Shown here: one piece after another, positions 14,865 to 23,395 of the stretch
Position numbering within the stretch: the first letter of the stretch is position 1
Layout: each line of letters opens with the position of its first letter
Source of the DNA: Promethearchaeota archaeon
Lineage (GTDB): Archaea; Asgardarchaeota; Lokiarchaeia; Sigyniarchaeales; SOKP01
Direction of reading: 5' to 3'
NCBI GenBank assembly: GCA_019058295.1
Contig: JAHPZI010000006.1
Location: 79,916-143,915 of the forward strand
DNA: 64,000 nt
Notes under the pieces: model-generated
What the model was told of the DNA's origin: nothing
The model's database searches: none
What the model saw: the letters and a program-made list of their open reading frames with translations, nothing else
Program-made: the position numbers and the translations under genes

Positions 14865-17738
14865 TCAGTTAGAAAAATTCAGAGATTTTTTTAAATATTT
14901 AGCTGTATATGATCTTTCATTTCTAATAATCTCTTCCGGACTTCCCATAACAACAATTTCACCCCCTTCATCACCACCTTCTGGACCTAAATCAATAATA
15001 TAATCCACAGATTTTATAATTTCCATATTATGCTCAATAATTATTACGGTATTGCCTTTATCGACTAATCTTTGAAGGACTTTTAACAAAATCTTTATAT
15101 CATAAGCACTTAATCCTGTTGTTGGTTCATCTAGAATATAGAGAGTATTGCCTGTACTCGTTTTTCTTAATTCCCTAGCAATTTTTAGCCTTTGAGATTC
15201 TCCTCCACTTAAAGTTGTTGATGATTGTCCCAATTCTAGGTAACCTAAGCCAACATCCACAACAGTTTTTAGCGTTCTTTTTAGGTTTGGAAAACTATCA
15301 AAGAATTGTAAAGCGTGATCAAAAGTCATGTCCAGAACGTCTGAAATTGTTTTTTTCTTAAATTTAATTTCAAGAGTTTCCGCATTATATCGCTTTCCTT
15401 TACATAAATCACATCTAATATAAACATCAGGAAGAAAATACATTTCCTTAAGGATGTAGCCTGTGCCTCTACATTTTCTACAATGACCTGCCTTTGTATT
15501 AAAGCTGAATCTCCCTTTTTTATATCCTCTTTCTCTAGATTCCTGTAATGCAGCAAATATATCTCTAATATAATCCATAGCTTTAGAATAAGTTGCGGGA
15601 ACTGACCTTGGTGTCTTTCCTATTGGTGATTGATCAATATTAATGATTTTATCAATGTTCTCAAATCCATTTATTTCATCAAAATCACCTGTCCTTAATT
15701 TAGAGCTTCGAATATTAACAAGATTATGTAATCCTTTATAAAGACATTCAATAAACAAACTAGTTTTACCAGCTCCTGAAACTCCTGTTACACACGTAAA
15801 TATTTCTAATGGAATTTTTACATTTACATTTTTTAAATTGTTTTCTCTAGCGCCTTTAATCTCAATAAAGTCATCTCCAATATTTCTTCTTTTTTTAGGG
15901 ATTGCAATTTTCTCTTTTCCAGATAAATATTTTCCAGTTAAACTATTTGCTTTTATTATGTCTTCGACTGGCCCTTCTGCAACTATTTCTCCACCGTGTT
16001 CTCCTGCCATTGGTCCTAAATCAATGATATGGTCAGCATTTCTAATTACAGCATCATCATGTTCTACAACTAATACAGTATTTCCTAAATTTCTCAATTT
16101 CTTTAGCATATTAACTAATCGAGAGATATCTCTCTGGTGTAAACCTACTGTAGGTTCATCTAAGACATATAAAACACCCACTAAAGTTGAACCTAATTGA
16201 GTTGCTAATCTTATTCTCTCTGCTTCTCCAACAGATAATGTATCTGATCTTCGACTTAATTGAATATAGTCTAATCCAACATTATTCAAGAATGAGAGTC
16301 TATCCTTAATCTCTTTTAATACATCTTTTACAATAGTTTTCTGAATATCATCAATGCCTAAACTTTCAAAAAATTTTATAGAGTCTTTTACGGGTAGATT
16401 TGTTAATTCAGCGATATTTAAGTCATTAATTGTAACAGCTAAACTTTCAGGCTTTAATTTTTGCCCATTACATTTAGGACAATCAATTCGATTCATAAAG
16501 CTCTCATAGACTTCACGAGCTCCTTCTGACGTGGTCTCCATATACCTCCGATGTAGCATAGGAATTAAACCTTCAAATGGTCGAGCCGTTTTCCAGGATG
16601 TAAAAGATTCATTATTAGAATTCCTATAGTCATTTCTATCACTAACAAAATGAAAATTTATATTTTCATCCCCTGAACCAAATAATAATTTTTGCAATTT
16701 ATTGGGATCAATTTCTTTAATTGGTGTTTCATCAATATCGAAATCATAATGTTCTGACACTTGATTTATCATTTGCCATGAATAGCCTGTTGAAGATCTA
16801 AATCCTGGTATATTTCTTATACCACTTTCTGCCAGTGGAACAAAAACATTATTTCCCAATATTAAACTATAATCAAATTCCATTACAGTGCCCAATCCAT
16901 TACAATATTTGCAACTACCATGGGGTATATTAAATGAAAACATTTTATGGTCAAGAGGAGGTAAAGAAATTTGGCAATCTAAACATGCATAGTGTTCGGA
17001 ATATATTTGCTCATTTTTTCCTATTAATTCAACAAGAACAATTCCTTCAGTTAATTCCAATGCTGTTTCTATAGAATCAGCAAGCCGAGTTTTAATGTCC
17101 TCTTTCATAACAAGCCTATCGATTATAACATTAATATTGTGTTTCACATGTTTTTCCATTGGAATTTCTTCATCAAGAGTATATTGAATCCCATCAACTT
17201 CTACACGAACATATCCTTGTTTTTTTAGATCTTGTAAAAGTTCTTTATACTCACCTTTTCGATCTCGTATTAAAGGTGCTTTAATTATGAATTTTTGATT
17301 CTCTTTTAGAGACTTTAGAATTTGATTTATAATTTGTTGAGGTGTTTGAGGTTTGATCTCTTTTCCGCAATTTGGACAATGCGGTATCCCTATATTTGCG
17401 AATAATAGTCTGTAATAATCGTAAATTTCAGTTACAGTTCCTACGGTACTTCGAGGATTTTTTGAAAGAGGTTTTTGCTCAATTGCGATAGCAGGTGATA
17501 ACCCCTCAATAGAATCGACATCTGGTTTGTCCATCTCTCCTAGAAACTGTCTTGCATAGCTTGAGAGAGACTCCAAAAATCTTCTTTGACCCTCAGCAAA
17601 TAGAGTATCAATAACTAATGAACTCTTACCACTTCCAGAAACGCCAGTAACAACTACGAGCTTATTTCTGGGAATATTTACGTCAATATTCTTTAAATTA
17701 TGCTGTCTAGCTCCCTTGATTATTATATAATCATTCAT
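14865..17738 (-). CDS. uvrA: UvrA, excinuclease ABC subunit A
   Basis: Damage-recognition ATPase of bacterial-type nucleotide excision repair, 957 residues as usual. First ABC domain: Walker A GVSGSGKSS (~residues 33-41); zinc site CLDC...CKYC (in the order YACLDCQ and CKYCNGLG). The first signature motif reads LSVGEAERIRLATQLGS where LSGGEAQRIRLATQ is usual. Second ABC domain: Walker A GVSGAGKTS, the zinc module CRKCRGTGY...CDLCKGKRYN and the normal signature LSGGESQRLKIARELRK. UvrB is 6 kb upstream (23746-25737) with a short uvrA remnant right behind it, so the intact uvrA seems displaced from an older uvrB-uvrA pair. No uvrC is in this window. The enzyme is bacterial in origin; such genes entered several archaeal lineages. 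Confidence 0.97.
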   Translation of the reverse strand: MNDYIIIKGARQHNLKNIDVNIPRNKLVVVTGVSGSGKSSLVIDTLFAEGQRRFLESLSSYARQFLGEMDKPDVDSIEGLSPAIAIEQKPLSKNPRSTVGTVTEIYDYYRLLFANIGIPHCPNCGKEIKPQTPQQIINQILKSLKENQKFIIKAPLIRDRKGEYKELLQDLKKQGYVRVEVDGIQYTLDEEIPMEKHVKHNINVIIDRLVMKEDIKTRLADSIETALELTEGIVLVELIGKNEQIYSEHYACLDCQISLPPLDHKMFSFNIPHGSCKYCNGLGTVMEFDYSLILGNNVFVPLAESGIRNIPGFRSSTGYSWQMINQVSEHYDFDIDETPIKEIDPNKLQKLLFGSGDENINFHFVSDRNDYRNSNNESFTSWKTARPFEGLIPMLHRRYMETTSEGAREVYESFMNRIDCPKCNGQKLKPESLAVTINDLNIAELTNLPVKDSIKFFESLGIDDIQKTIVKDVLKEIKDRLSFLNNVGLDYIQLSRRSDTLSVGEAERIRLATQLGSTLVGVLYVLDEPTVGLHQRDISRLVNMLKKLRNLGNTVLVVEHDDAVIRNADHIIDLGPMAGEHGGEIVAEGPVEDIIKANSLTGKYLSGKEKIAIPKKRRNIGDDFIEIKGARENNLKNVNVKIPLEIFTCVTGVSGAGKTSLFIECLYKGLHNLVNIRSSKLRTGDFDEINGFENIDKIINIDQSPIGKTPRSVPATYSKAMDYIRDIFAALQESRERGYKKGRFSFNTKAGHCRKCRGTGYILKEMYFLPDVYIRCDLCKGKRYNAETLEIKFKKKTISDVLDMTFDHALQFFDSFPNLKRTLKTVVDVGLGYLELGQSSTTLSGGESQRLKIARELRKTSTGNTLYILDEPTTGLSAYDIKILLKVLQRLVDKGNTVIIIEHNMEIIKSVDYIIDLGPEGGDEGGEIVVMGSPEEIIRNERSYTAKYLKKSLNFSN

Positions 17739-17898
17739 AAATAATTGCTTATAGTAAAGTAAAATTTGAGATTAATAAAGCACATCTTCTAGGTTACTTA
17801 AAAGATCGGTTCTTGGTAAACTTTATGAAAAACGTAAACTCTTAAGATTTCTTTTTCTGAGACTTAACCATGATAGAAAGTCATTCTTCTTTTTGTAT

Positions 17899-18621
17899 TT
17901 AATACCCCCAAGGAGGCGGATCGAATATAGTACCATCTCCTATTAAGTCTTCATCAGCATCATCAAACTCTTCATCTTCATAATAACTTGTTTTTATAGA
18001 TCTGAAATATGAAGGGAGTTCCTTAAAGAATTTATTTGGCATATATAATACTTCAAGTGATTTAAGATTAATAAATGATTTAGGAAGCGATTTTAGCTTA
18101 TTATCAAGTATATTTAATTTTCTAAGATTTCTTAAATTACCTAAAGAATCTGGAAGGTATTTGAGTTTAGTATGAAATAAATTAAGATCTATCAAGGATT
18201 GTAATTCTCCTATCGGCTCGGGAATCACTTTTAATGAATTTCTACTTAAATCTAATACCTCAAGCATCTCTAAATCAAATATCTGCTTCGGAAATAATTT
18301 AAACTTGTTTTCTTTCAGACTTAGGTATTGAAGCGATGCAAGGTTGGTGATTGATTCGGGAAGAGCTTTTAACTTGTTTTTCTCTAAATCTAATTCTTTT
18401 AAGAACTTAAGTTCACAAATAGTCTTAGGTAAGAATTTTAATTTACAATTAGATAAACCTAATTTTGTTATATTCTTCCCATCAGATTCAAATCCAAACT
18501 CAAAGAATCCTTTTCCATAGGTTCGAGTAATAGGTCTTTTTATGAGTTGCTCTAATTCTGTTAATGCCTTAGCTTCGGATTTCGGGATTTCTGCGCCTCT
18601 AAAGGAAAATAATTTACTCAT
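17899..18621 (-). CDS. Leucine-rich-repeat protein with seven repeats and acidic tail
   Basis: A 240-residue LRR protein. An N-cap (SEAKALTELEQLIKRPITRT then FFEFGFESDGKNI) resembles the N-cap of the larger LRR protein at 523-1917. Seven 23-residue repeats follow at residues ~48-208, ending with a degenerate one (VLYMPNKFFKELPSYF). The last 30 residues are very acidic (YYEDEEFDDADEDL) and finish PPPWGY; such a tail could be a binding peptide. It is the last gene of a run of minus-strand genes starting at 21555, with a 52-bp gap to the PH-like gene upstream. LRR solenoids bind proteins; in the context of the accessory block it might be a recognition part, but this is speculation. Confidence 0.88.
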   Translation of the reverse strand: MSKLFSFRGAEIPKSEAKALTELEQLIKRPITRTYGKGFFEFGFESDGKNITKLGLSNCKLKFLPKTICELKFLKELDLEKNKLKALPESITNLASLQYLSLKENKFKLFPKQIFDLEMLEVLDLSRNSLKVIPEPIGELQSLIDLNLFHTKLKYLPDSLGNLRNLRKLNILDNKLKSLPKSFINLKSLEVLYMPNKFFKELPSYFRSIKTSYYEDEEFDDADEDLIGDGTIFDPPPWGY

Positions 18622-18673
18622 AATTTAATCTCTTTTTAGCTTATTCAAGATAAAATGTCAAATTTGTTGTCAT

Positions 18674-19213
18674 TTAAGGTATTCCTTGTTTGTATTTCAA
18701 GATTAATCGCTCGGTTTCTTTATACTCAGTAACCCATTGATCGCTTATAATATATGGGTCTTGATTCTTAATATAAATATAAATAAACCAAAATAACCCT
18801 TTGGAAAGACCTTTTTTGTTTTTGACTGTCTTTCTTTCTGATTTAGAATTTGTTATTATATCAAATGGAATGAAAATGCGTTTTAAGGGAATTAATGGAT
18901 TAAATTTTTCAGCTAAAATATGATCTTTTCGATATTCAATTTTTCTGACTAATACCCCATTTTCATAAATGACAACATAGGTTAAGAAAAACCGAATAAT
19001 CCAAAAAATAAAAAACATCCCTGAAATCAAAATAAGAGCACTAATTATTAATTTAAACACATCAAATGTATTTAGAATATTCAAGAAATTTAAGTAAAAT
19101 CCGAGCAGTCCAATGGAGGTAAAAAAAAAACCCATAAAGCATAGAATAACAATTCCAAACCAAGGTCTATGTGCTTTACTTTTAAATAATAATTTACCTC
19201 TTTTAGCTTTCAT
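18674..19213 (-). CDS. Two-helix membrane protein with PH-like C-terminal domain
   Basis: Residues ~18-42 and ~55-83 are two hydrophobic helices; the short basic N-terminus (KAKRGKLLFKSKAHR) should stay in the cytosol. From ~85 the sequence reads as beta strands (VVIYENGVLVRKIEYRKDHI, RIFIPFDIITNS) ending in an amphipathic helix, the layout of bacterial PH-like (bPH) domains that follow a pair of membrane helices. No catalytic residues are evident. The name PH-like is a structural guess, not a family match. It is 36 bp downstream of the SQSCD-motif gene and 52 bp upstream of the LRR gene, so it probably belongs to the same transcript. Confidence 0.6.
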   Translation of the reverse strand: MKAKRGKLLFKSKAHRPWFGIVILCFMGFFFTSIGLLGFYLNFLNILNTFDVFKLIISALILISGMFFIFWIIRFFLTYVVIYENGVLVRKIEYRKDHILAEKFNPLIPLKRIFIPFDIITNSKSERKTVKNKKGLSKGLFWFIYIYIKNQDPYIISDQWVTEYKETERLILKYKQGIP

Positions 19214-19249
19214 AAGAATTGTCTTCTATGTTTTTTTTATTAGGAATAA

Positions 19250-19885
19250 TTATGTAAGATTTAGATTCTCCAAAGTTTTTTTTGCTATTTCCTTGTCTTC
19301 TTTTGAAAGAGAATCTAAAAAAAAATTAATTTCATCTTTTATGAGAAAAATTATATCCTCAAAAGCAAATCTAGTAAAAAATCTTGATATTTTTTCACAT
19401 AATACTTTTTGTGCTTCATTCTTTAATCTCGCTACAAAATATTTTTCAAGACTTCCAGTAAAAAATTCATAGGGTATCAGAAATAGATTTTTAAAGTCTA
19501 ATAATTTGGGTTCCTTAAATAACTCAATCTCGTCAGAAGGGGGAAAATAATGTATTCTAGTATCATCTCTTATAATACTCTTTATTCCTTTGATCCTTTT
19601 CTCTAAGTTGCTCGGAGAAAGTTTATCTTTTGGTAATTTTTTTAGTTCAGCAAATAAAATTGAAGAATTTGGTCTTATATCACAAGATTGTGATAAAATA
19701 ACACCCGTAGTTAAAAAAGGTCTGACATTATAACTAGCTTTTTTTGGTAATTTGTCTGAATTTAAAGACTTTAACCATTCTTCCTTTATCTTGCTAAAAT
19801 CAATTTGATTTGGAGTAATTTTCGGGAGATTTTGTAAAATATCTCCTTGATTGAGATAATCAGGGATTTCTTTTATGTAAATCAT
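19250..19885 (-). CDS. Unknown protein with SQSCD motif, part of a TIGR04255-linked gene set
   Basis: A 211-residue cytosolic protein. The N-terminal YLNQGDILQNLP and the central GVILSQSCDIRPN are the conserved features I recognise from uncharacterised bacterial proteins, in which a Q/R-G-D-I(L/V) segment is followed by (V/I)LSQSCD(I/L). The Cys in this motif could be catalytic or structural; this is unknown. A second conserved-looking stretch is IRDDTRIHYFPPSDE (residues ~105-119). The remainder is helical with FFTRFAFEDIIFLIKDEINF near the end. It starts 15 bp after the stop of the helical protein upstream, so the three genes 19250-21239 look like one operon. My memory that these occur together in bacteria needs a neighbourhood search. 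Confidence 0.6.
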   Translation of the reverse strand: MIYIKEIPDYLNQGDILQNLPKITPNQIDFSKIKEEWLKSLNSDKLPKKASYNVRPFLTTGVILSQSCDIRPNSSILFAELKKLPKDKLSPSNLEKRIKGIKSIIRDDTRIHYFPPSDEIELFKEPKLLDFKNLFLIPYEFFTGSLEKYFVARLKNEAQKVLCEKISRFFTRFAFEDIIFLIKDEINFFLDSLSKEDKEIAKKTLENLNLT

Positions 19886-19900
19886 TTAAATTCAGTATAA

Positions 19901-20512
19901 CTAATAATTTAATATTCTAGATACATCTTCTTCAAATCTAATATGATTTTCCGTTTCTTTTTCTAACATTTTCAAACAATCAATTAAATCTTTTATAGTA
20001 TCAATATACTCCAGAGGAGTATTGGATAATAATGAATTTTTATAAGATTCTAGAAAATTTAGATCAATCCAATAAGTCGGACAAATTTTCCATTGAAGAG
20101 CAGCATTTATTTTATCAAATGTCTCAGAATTTATCATATCGAGACCAAATAATTGAAATATCTCGAAAATTTGTCCAAATGTAAAAAAAATCTGCTTTTT
20201 TGTTTTTTTTGAATCTAAAAGAATATTTTCTATAAATTTATCGAAAATTTGAGGTAATATTTCTTTAAAGCCAAAATAAATTTTCTTTAAAGCCAATATT
20301 ATTTTATTTAATATTTCATAAAGGAAATTAAAAAATCGTACAATAAAACTTTCACTCTCTTCAATAGCAAGGGTTGGAGCTGTGGTAATTTCTGTGCTTT
20401 CATATTTTTCAATATCCTCGAATTCTTCGAAATTTCTATAAGCATTAAATAAACTTTCTGATAAATTTTTGATAATATCTTCATTATATAACGCAGATTG
20501 AACTTCAGTCAT
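19901..20512 (-). CDS. Helical protein of unknown function, middle gene of the TIGR04255-like set
   Basis: Not recognised. The protein is 203 residues from the ATG at 20512, which overlaps the stop of the TIGR04255-like gene within ATGACTGA, the layout of coupled translation; a GTG at 20524 is possible but less likely. It is predicted to be nearly all helical. Residues ~55-95 (SFIVRFFNFLYEILNKIILA and onward) are strongly hydrophobic with regularly spaced Lys, more like an amphipathic, membrane-surface or pore-forming helix than a clean membrane span. The region around KICPTYWIDLNFLESY is the only part with conserved-looking residues. Tight spacing to both neighbours suggests its product works with them. 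Confidence 0.65.
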   Translation of the reverse strand: MTEVQSALYNEDIIKNLSESLFNAYRNFEEFEDIEKYESTEITTAPTLAIEESESFIVRFFNFLYEILNKIILALKKIYFGFKEILPQIFDKFIENILLDSKKTKKQIFFTFGQIFEIFQLFGLDMINSETFDKINAALQWKICPTYWIDLNFLESYKNSLLSNTPLEYIDTIKDLIDCLKMLEKETENHIRFEEDVSRILNY

Positions 20513-21239
20513 TTTTTTTAACACCTAAAGTTTGCCTTAAATTTTCACTCATTATATTGAAGAAATAATCAATAATGGTATCATGAACATAATTTAAATC
20601 ATCAATTAAGATCTGTTCATCATCAATTGAGAATTCTTTCTGCTTTAAATAAATACTTTCTAATCGAAATAGAAAAGATTCAATTTCTTTTATTGGTATT
20701 CCACGTAATCTAATTATAAATGTATCATTTTCCAGAGTATTTATTTTAATACCGGTATGAAAATCATTAAAGTCAATGCTCCACTTTTCTGGTTTATTAA
20801 TAGACAAATTAAAATAATTGCCTAGATCAAAATTCTTTTTTGGAAAAGTAAATTCATCAATATATTCCATTCTAAATTGCTCAATTTTATCTATTTCTAG
20901 GATCTTGCATGAATTTAATACCAATTTGACTATTTCCCCTTTTATTTCATTCCAATGCGTATATTCCGTGAAAATAAATATTAGACCATCTGAAAAAAAC
21001 TGAATTTGTCCACTTTTTTCTTTATTTAAAAATCTAATAGGTCCTATTTGAATTGGGACTTTTGCCTTTATTTTAACATCATAAGGATATTCTATAATAT
21101 CTAAACTAGGAGCATTAGGATAATCTTTTTTAAGAAGCTCTTCAACTTTGGACATCATTTCAAATGATATTTTCTCAGGCTTTTTAAATTTAAAATCTAT
21201 CCTAAAAGTTTTAAGAGGTGGCTTTTCTATTGTTAGCAT
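20505..21239 (-). CDS. TIGR04255-like family protein
   Basis: A 244-residue protein that I assign to the sporadically distributed TIGR04255 family of unknown function. Matching features: the opening EKPPLKTFRIDFKFKKPEKI (family: PPLxEVxxxxRF), the strand pair GQIQFFSDGLIFIFTEYTHW (family: a Tyr-Thr-x-Trp segment), the central FRMEYIDEFTFP where the family has RxGLRYINxI, and the C-terminal DLNYVHDTIIDYFFNIMSEN (family: xHxxixxxFxxxit). Members occur patchily in bacteria and archaea, often beside unknown genes in variable islands, which suggests a conflict or stress role, not proven. It heads a coupled set of three genes and has a 178-bp leader region behind a tiny membrane-protein gene. Confidence 0.65.
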   Translation of the reverse strand: MLTIEKPPLKTFRIDFKFKKPEKISFEMMSKVEELLKKDYPNAPSLDIIEYPYDVKIKAKVPIQIGPIRFLNKEKSGQIQFFSDGLIFIFTEYTHWNEIKGEIVKLVLNSCKILEIDKIEQFRMEYIDEFTFPKKNFDLGNYFNLSINKPEKWSIDFNDFHTGIKINTLENDTFIIRLRGIPIKEIESFLFRLESIYLKQKEFSIDDEQILIDDLNYVHDTIIDYFFNIMSENLRQTLGVKKND

Positions 21240-21417
21240 TGTTTTTTTCTAATATTATTTATGAATATATTGTCATTTACCAATAAATTTTTTATGTTTA
21301 TAAAATCCTTGAAAAAGAAACTAAAAAACGCCAAGAGAGAACTAATATTAGAAAGTTGAAATAGAATGTAAGGGAGAAGGGATAAAAGAGAATCCAATAA
21401 TTATTGAATCCGTATCA

Positions 21418-21555
21418 CTAATAGGTTTTTCTTTTGTTCGATTTTTCATCTCTCCTTGATTTACTTGATTGAAGGAAATGATTAATAAGGTAAATAATAG
21501 CGGAAACAAATCCAATAATTGCTGTTGCTAGATTAATCAAATCTGAGATATTCAT
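21418..21555 (-). CDS. Tiny single-helix membrane protein (45 aa)
   Basis: An ATG at 21555 opens a 45-codon frame ending in TAG at 21418. Residues ~5-25 (DLINLATAIIGFVSAIIYLI) form one clean membrane helix, followed by a strongly basic tail (SSKSRRDEKSNKRKTY) that would stay in the cytosol. This layout, a short hydrophobic helix with a charged tail, is common in small toxins, holin-like proteins and membrane anchors. It sits upstream of the TIGR04255-like gene on the same strand and opposite the regulator-like gene at 21693. It is too short for database-style confirmation by eye, but codon composition and the clean hydrophobic/charged split argue for a real gene. Confidence 0.5.
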   Translation of the reverse strand: MNISDLINLATAIIGFVSAIIYLINHFLQSSKSRRDEKSNKRKTY

Positions 21556-21640
21556 TTTACTTTTTTATGAAAATAATATTTTTATTTTGTTAATACTTAA
21601 ATAGAAAGATTGACTTATTTTATTTATGGTGACTAGAATG

Positions 21641-21652
21641 GTCAACATTGAC
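21641..21652. promoter_or_regulatory. Perfect palindrome in divergent promoter region, candidate operator
   Basis: GTCAA-CA-TTGAC is a 5+5 bp inverted repeat 41 bp before the ATG of the regulator-like gene and 86 bp before the tiny membrane-protein gene, which run in opposite directions. A further TTGAC-like half site lies at 21610-21614. Palindromes of this size in a divergent gap are typical binding sites of dimeric helix-turn-helix proteins, and the gene to the right encodes a possible one. Confidence 0.4.
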
Positions 21653-21692
21653 TATTTAATATTAAAACATAATCAATAATAACTTTAAGAAA

Positions 21693-22724
21693 ATGATTAA
21701 TAAAGCAAATATCTATAGCATTTCTCTTATCATAGAGTATCTGTGGTATAATCCTCGTCGTAAAATGGAGGATTTAATTAAAAATAAAGTAAGAAGTAAG
21801 AATACTTTAAAACGCTATTTATATGGTCAGAGATATGGATATAGTGACGACGAAAGCTTAATAGATAATGGAATTTTAATTGCTCATTCTACAACAAAGA
21901 AAAAAAGTAGAAAAACTGGTAAAATAAAATCTTACCCTGATGAATTTGAAGTTAATCAAGATTGGTTAATTTCGAATATTAATAAATTTCCTAATATAAA
22001 AAAAGTAATCCGTTTTGGTAATGAGGATTTTGGATATGAATTCTATACTGTTGATGAAGCACGAAAAAAAATCGAAGAAGATAAGGGATATAGAGAAATG
22101 GATGCAATTTATCAAATTTATGAGAGTATCTTTGCAAATTCTATTTCTCATGAAATAAAACAAAATCCCAATTCAAAGTCATTTTATTTCTCTGAAGAAC
22201 AAAGAATTGCAAAAAGCTGGTTGATATATGGATTATTACTTATTTCTTTCGCATATAACCCAGATTTATGGAATTCATTAGAAAAAGTGGATGATTTTAA
22301 TTTTGAAATGACAATTAAAATAGATATTCCAAAAGAATATCAAAATGATTTCTTTAATGCTTTTCAAAAAGTAAGGGATTTTTGCATGAAAAAAAAACAG
22401 TTACCTTCTTCCTTAAAATTTCCCTTAGAAAAAAGTTTAGCACATATTCGTAGAATGAGTAAAGGACTTCTTATTAAAAATCCACCAAAGACGTCAAAGG
22501 AGGATAAAAAAGAAATACCATTCCATAATGATCTTGATGTGTTTGAGGCTGTCGCATATATGCAACAAGGAACTTATGAGGAAAATAAAAATAAGATTAA
22601 TGCTGAAAATAAAAAGGATTTAAGAGAACTCATCGAACTTTTAAAAATATCAAAACCTTACTACCAAGGAAGCCAAGAATTAAAATCGATTAATAAGCAA
22701 TTGAAAAAAGTAAAAAAAAAATAA
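21693..22724 (+). CDS. Possible winged-helix regulator, function unknown
   Basis: A 343-residue protein of unknown family. Residues ~5-100 could be a winged helix: IIEYLWYNPRRKMEDLIKNK, then SKNTLKRYL as a recognition helix, and a basic loop (TTKKKSRKTGKIKSYP) leading to a strand that ends FEVNQDWLI. This layout is seen in archaeal regulators where the C-terminal part senses a ligand. Residues ~140-260 are helical, and the tail (KQLKKVKKK) is basic. No enzyme motif is visible. The gene is the only plus-strand member of the accessory block and diverges from the tiny membrane protein and the TIGR04255 set, with a palindrome between them. This is the arrangement expected of a regulator of the block, but the function is inferred. 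Confidence 0.6.
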   Translation: MINKANIYSISLIIEYLWYNPRRKMEDLIKNKVRSKNTLKRYLYGQRYGYSDDESLIDNGILIAHSTTKKKSRKTGKIKSYPDEFEVNQDWLISNINKFPNIKKVIRFGNEDFGYEFYTVDEARKKIEEDKGYREMDAIYQIYESIFANSISHEIKQNPNSKSFYFSEEQRIAKSWLIYGLLLISFAYNPDLWNSLEKVDDFNFEMTIKIDIPKEYQNDFFNAFQKVRDFCMKKKQLPSSLKFPLEKSLAHIRRMSKGLLIKNPPKTSKEDKKEIPFHNDLDVFEAVAYMQQGTYEENKNKINAENKKDLRELIELLKISKPYYQGSQELKSINKQLKKVKKK

Positions 22725-22789
22725 TTTCTATCAAATTTTAACCAAAAATATAAAAGCTGTTATTTCTTAAATAATAGAGAAGGAACTTA

Positions 22790-23395
22790 TTAGGGAAACA
22801 TTTTAAAAAAATTTCTTAATCCAATAATCATAATCTTTACTTCCTCTTCAGAATAATTATTATAATTACCATGTGCTGCATCATTCCTTATGCCTAACCA
22901 AGCTGTCACTTGTTTCATCTGAGTTTTTGAGTAAACATTTTCCCCTTTCAAATCTGAATTCATCTGATCAGCTTTTTTAGGTTTTACTCTCCCAGATGTC
23001 GTAATTTCTATATCAATGCCATTTTTTTCACATAGCTTTCTTAGATGTTCTTCTAAGGTACTTCCTGCTATAACAGCAGAAGCATCTTTATATTTCTCAT
23101 CTAAAAGATATTGTGCCATATCTAAATAATCAGAAAAAATATCTCCATGTATTAATTCTGATACTGTCTTAAGGTAATCTTGTTGCAAATCCTTATATAA
23201 TGCAATTAAGGCTCCTTTAACAAATTTAAAGCGATTTACAATTAATTTATCACTTTCAAAATATTCTTCAATTCTTATATAATATTCTGATTTTTTACCT
23301 GCAATCCTATCTATCACTGATAATGCTCTTGTAATACAAGTACTTAAAAATTCTCTACTTTTATTTACTGAACCAGCATATTGACCATTCTTCAC
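22790..23395 (-). CDS. HEPN-type protein (probable RNase domain)
   Basis: A 201-residue protein whose C-terminal half (~95-200) is helical and carries GIRNDAAHGNYNNYSEEEV. The R-N-x-x-x-H string (Arg170-His175) is the Rx4-6H signature of HEPN domains, many of which are metal-independent RNases of toxin-antitoxin and abortive-infection systems. Upstream helices include ASAVIAGSTLEEHLRKLCEK, as in RiboL-PSP-like and DUF4145-like HEPN proteins. Start: GTG at 23395 is the first canonical codon, but the frame stays open to 23468 and gives coding-like sequence (IVEELNKVFIKQIEEILSDI), with an AGGTGA site placed before an ATA at 23461, so the protein may be ~22 residues longer. No partner antitoxin is adjacent on its strand. 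It belongs to the accessory block next to the uvrA remnant. Confidence 0.72.
   Translation of the reverse strand: MKNGQYAGSVNKSREFLSTCITRALSVIDRIAGKKSEYYIRIEEYFESDKLIVNRFKFVKGALIALYKDLQQDYLKTVSELIHGDIFSDYLDMAQYLLDEKYKDASAVIAGSTLEEHLRKLCEKNGIDIEITTSGRVKPKKADQMNSDLKGENVYSKTQMKQVTAWLGIRNDAAHGNYNNYSEEEVKIMIIGLRNFFKMFP

Noticed and set aside
15326..15556. 76-codon minus-strand frame inside uvrA
   Set aside because: Shifted reading of uvrA in a Lys-rich region; uvrA is intact across it.
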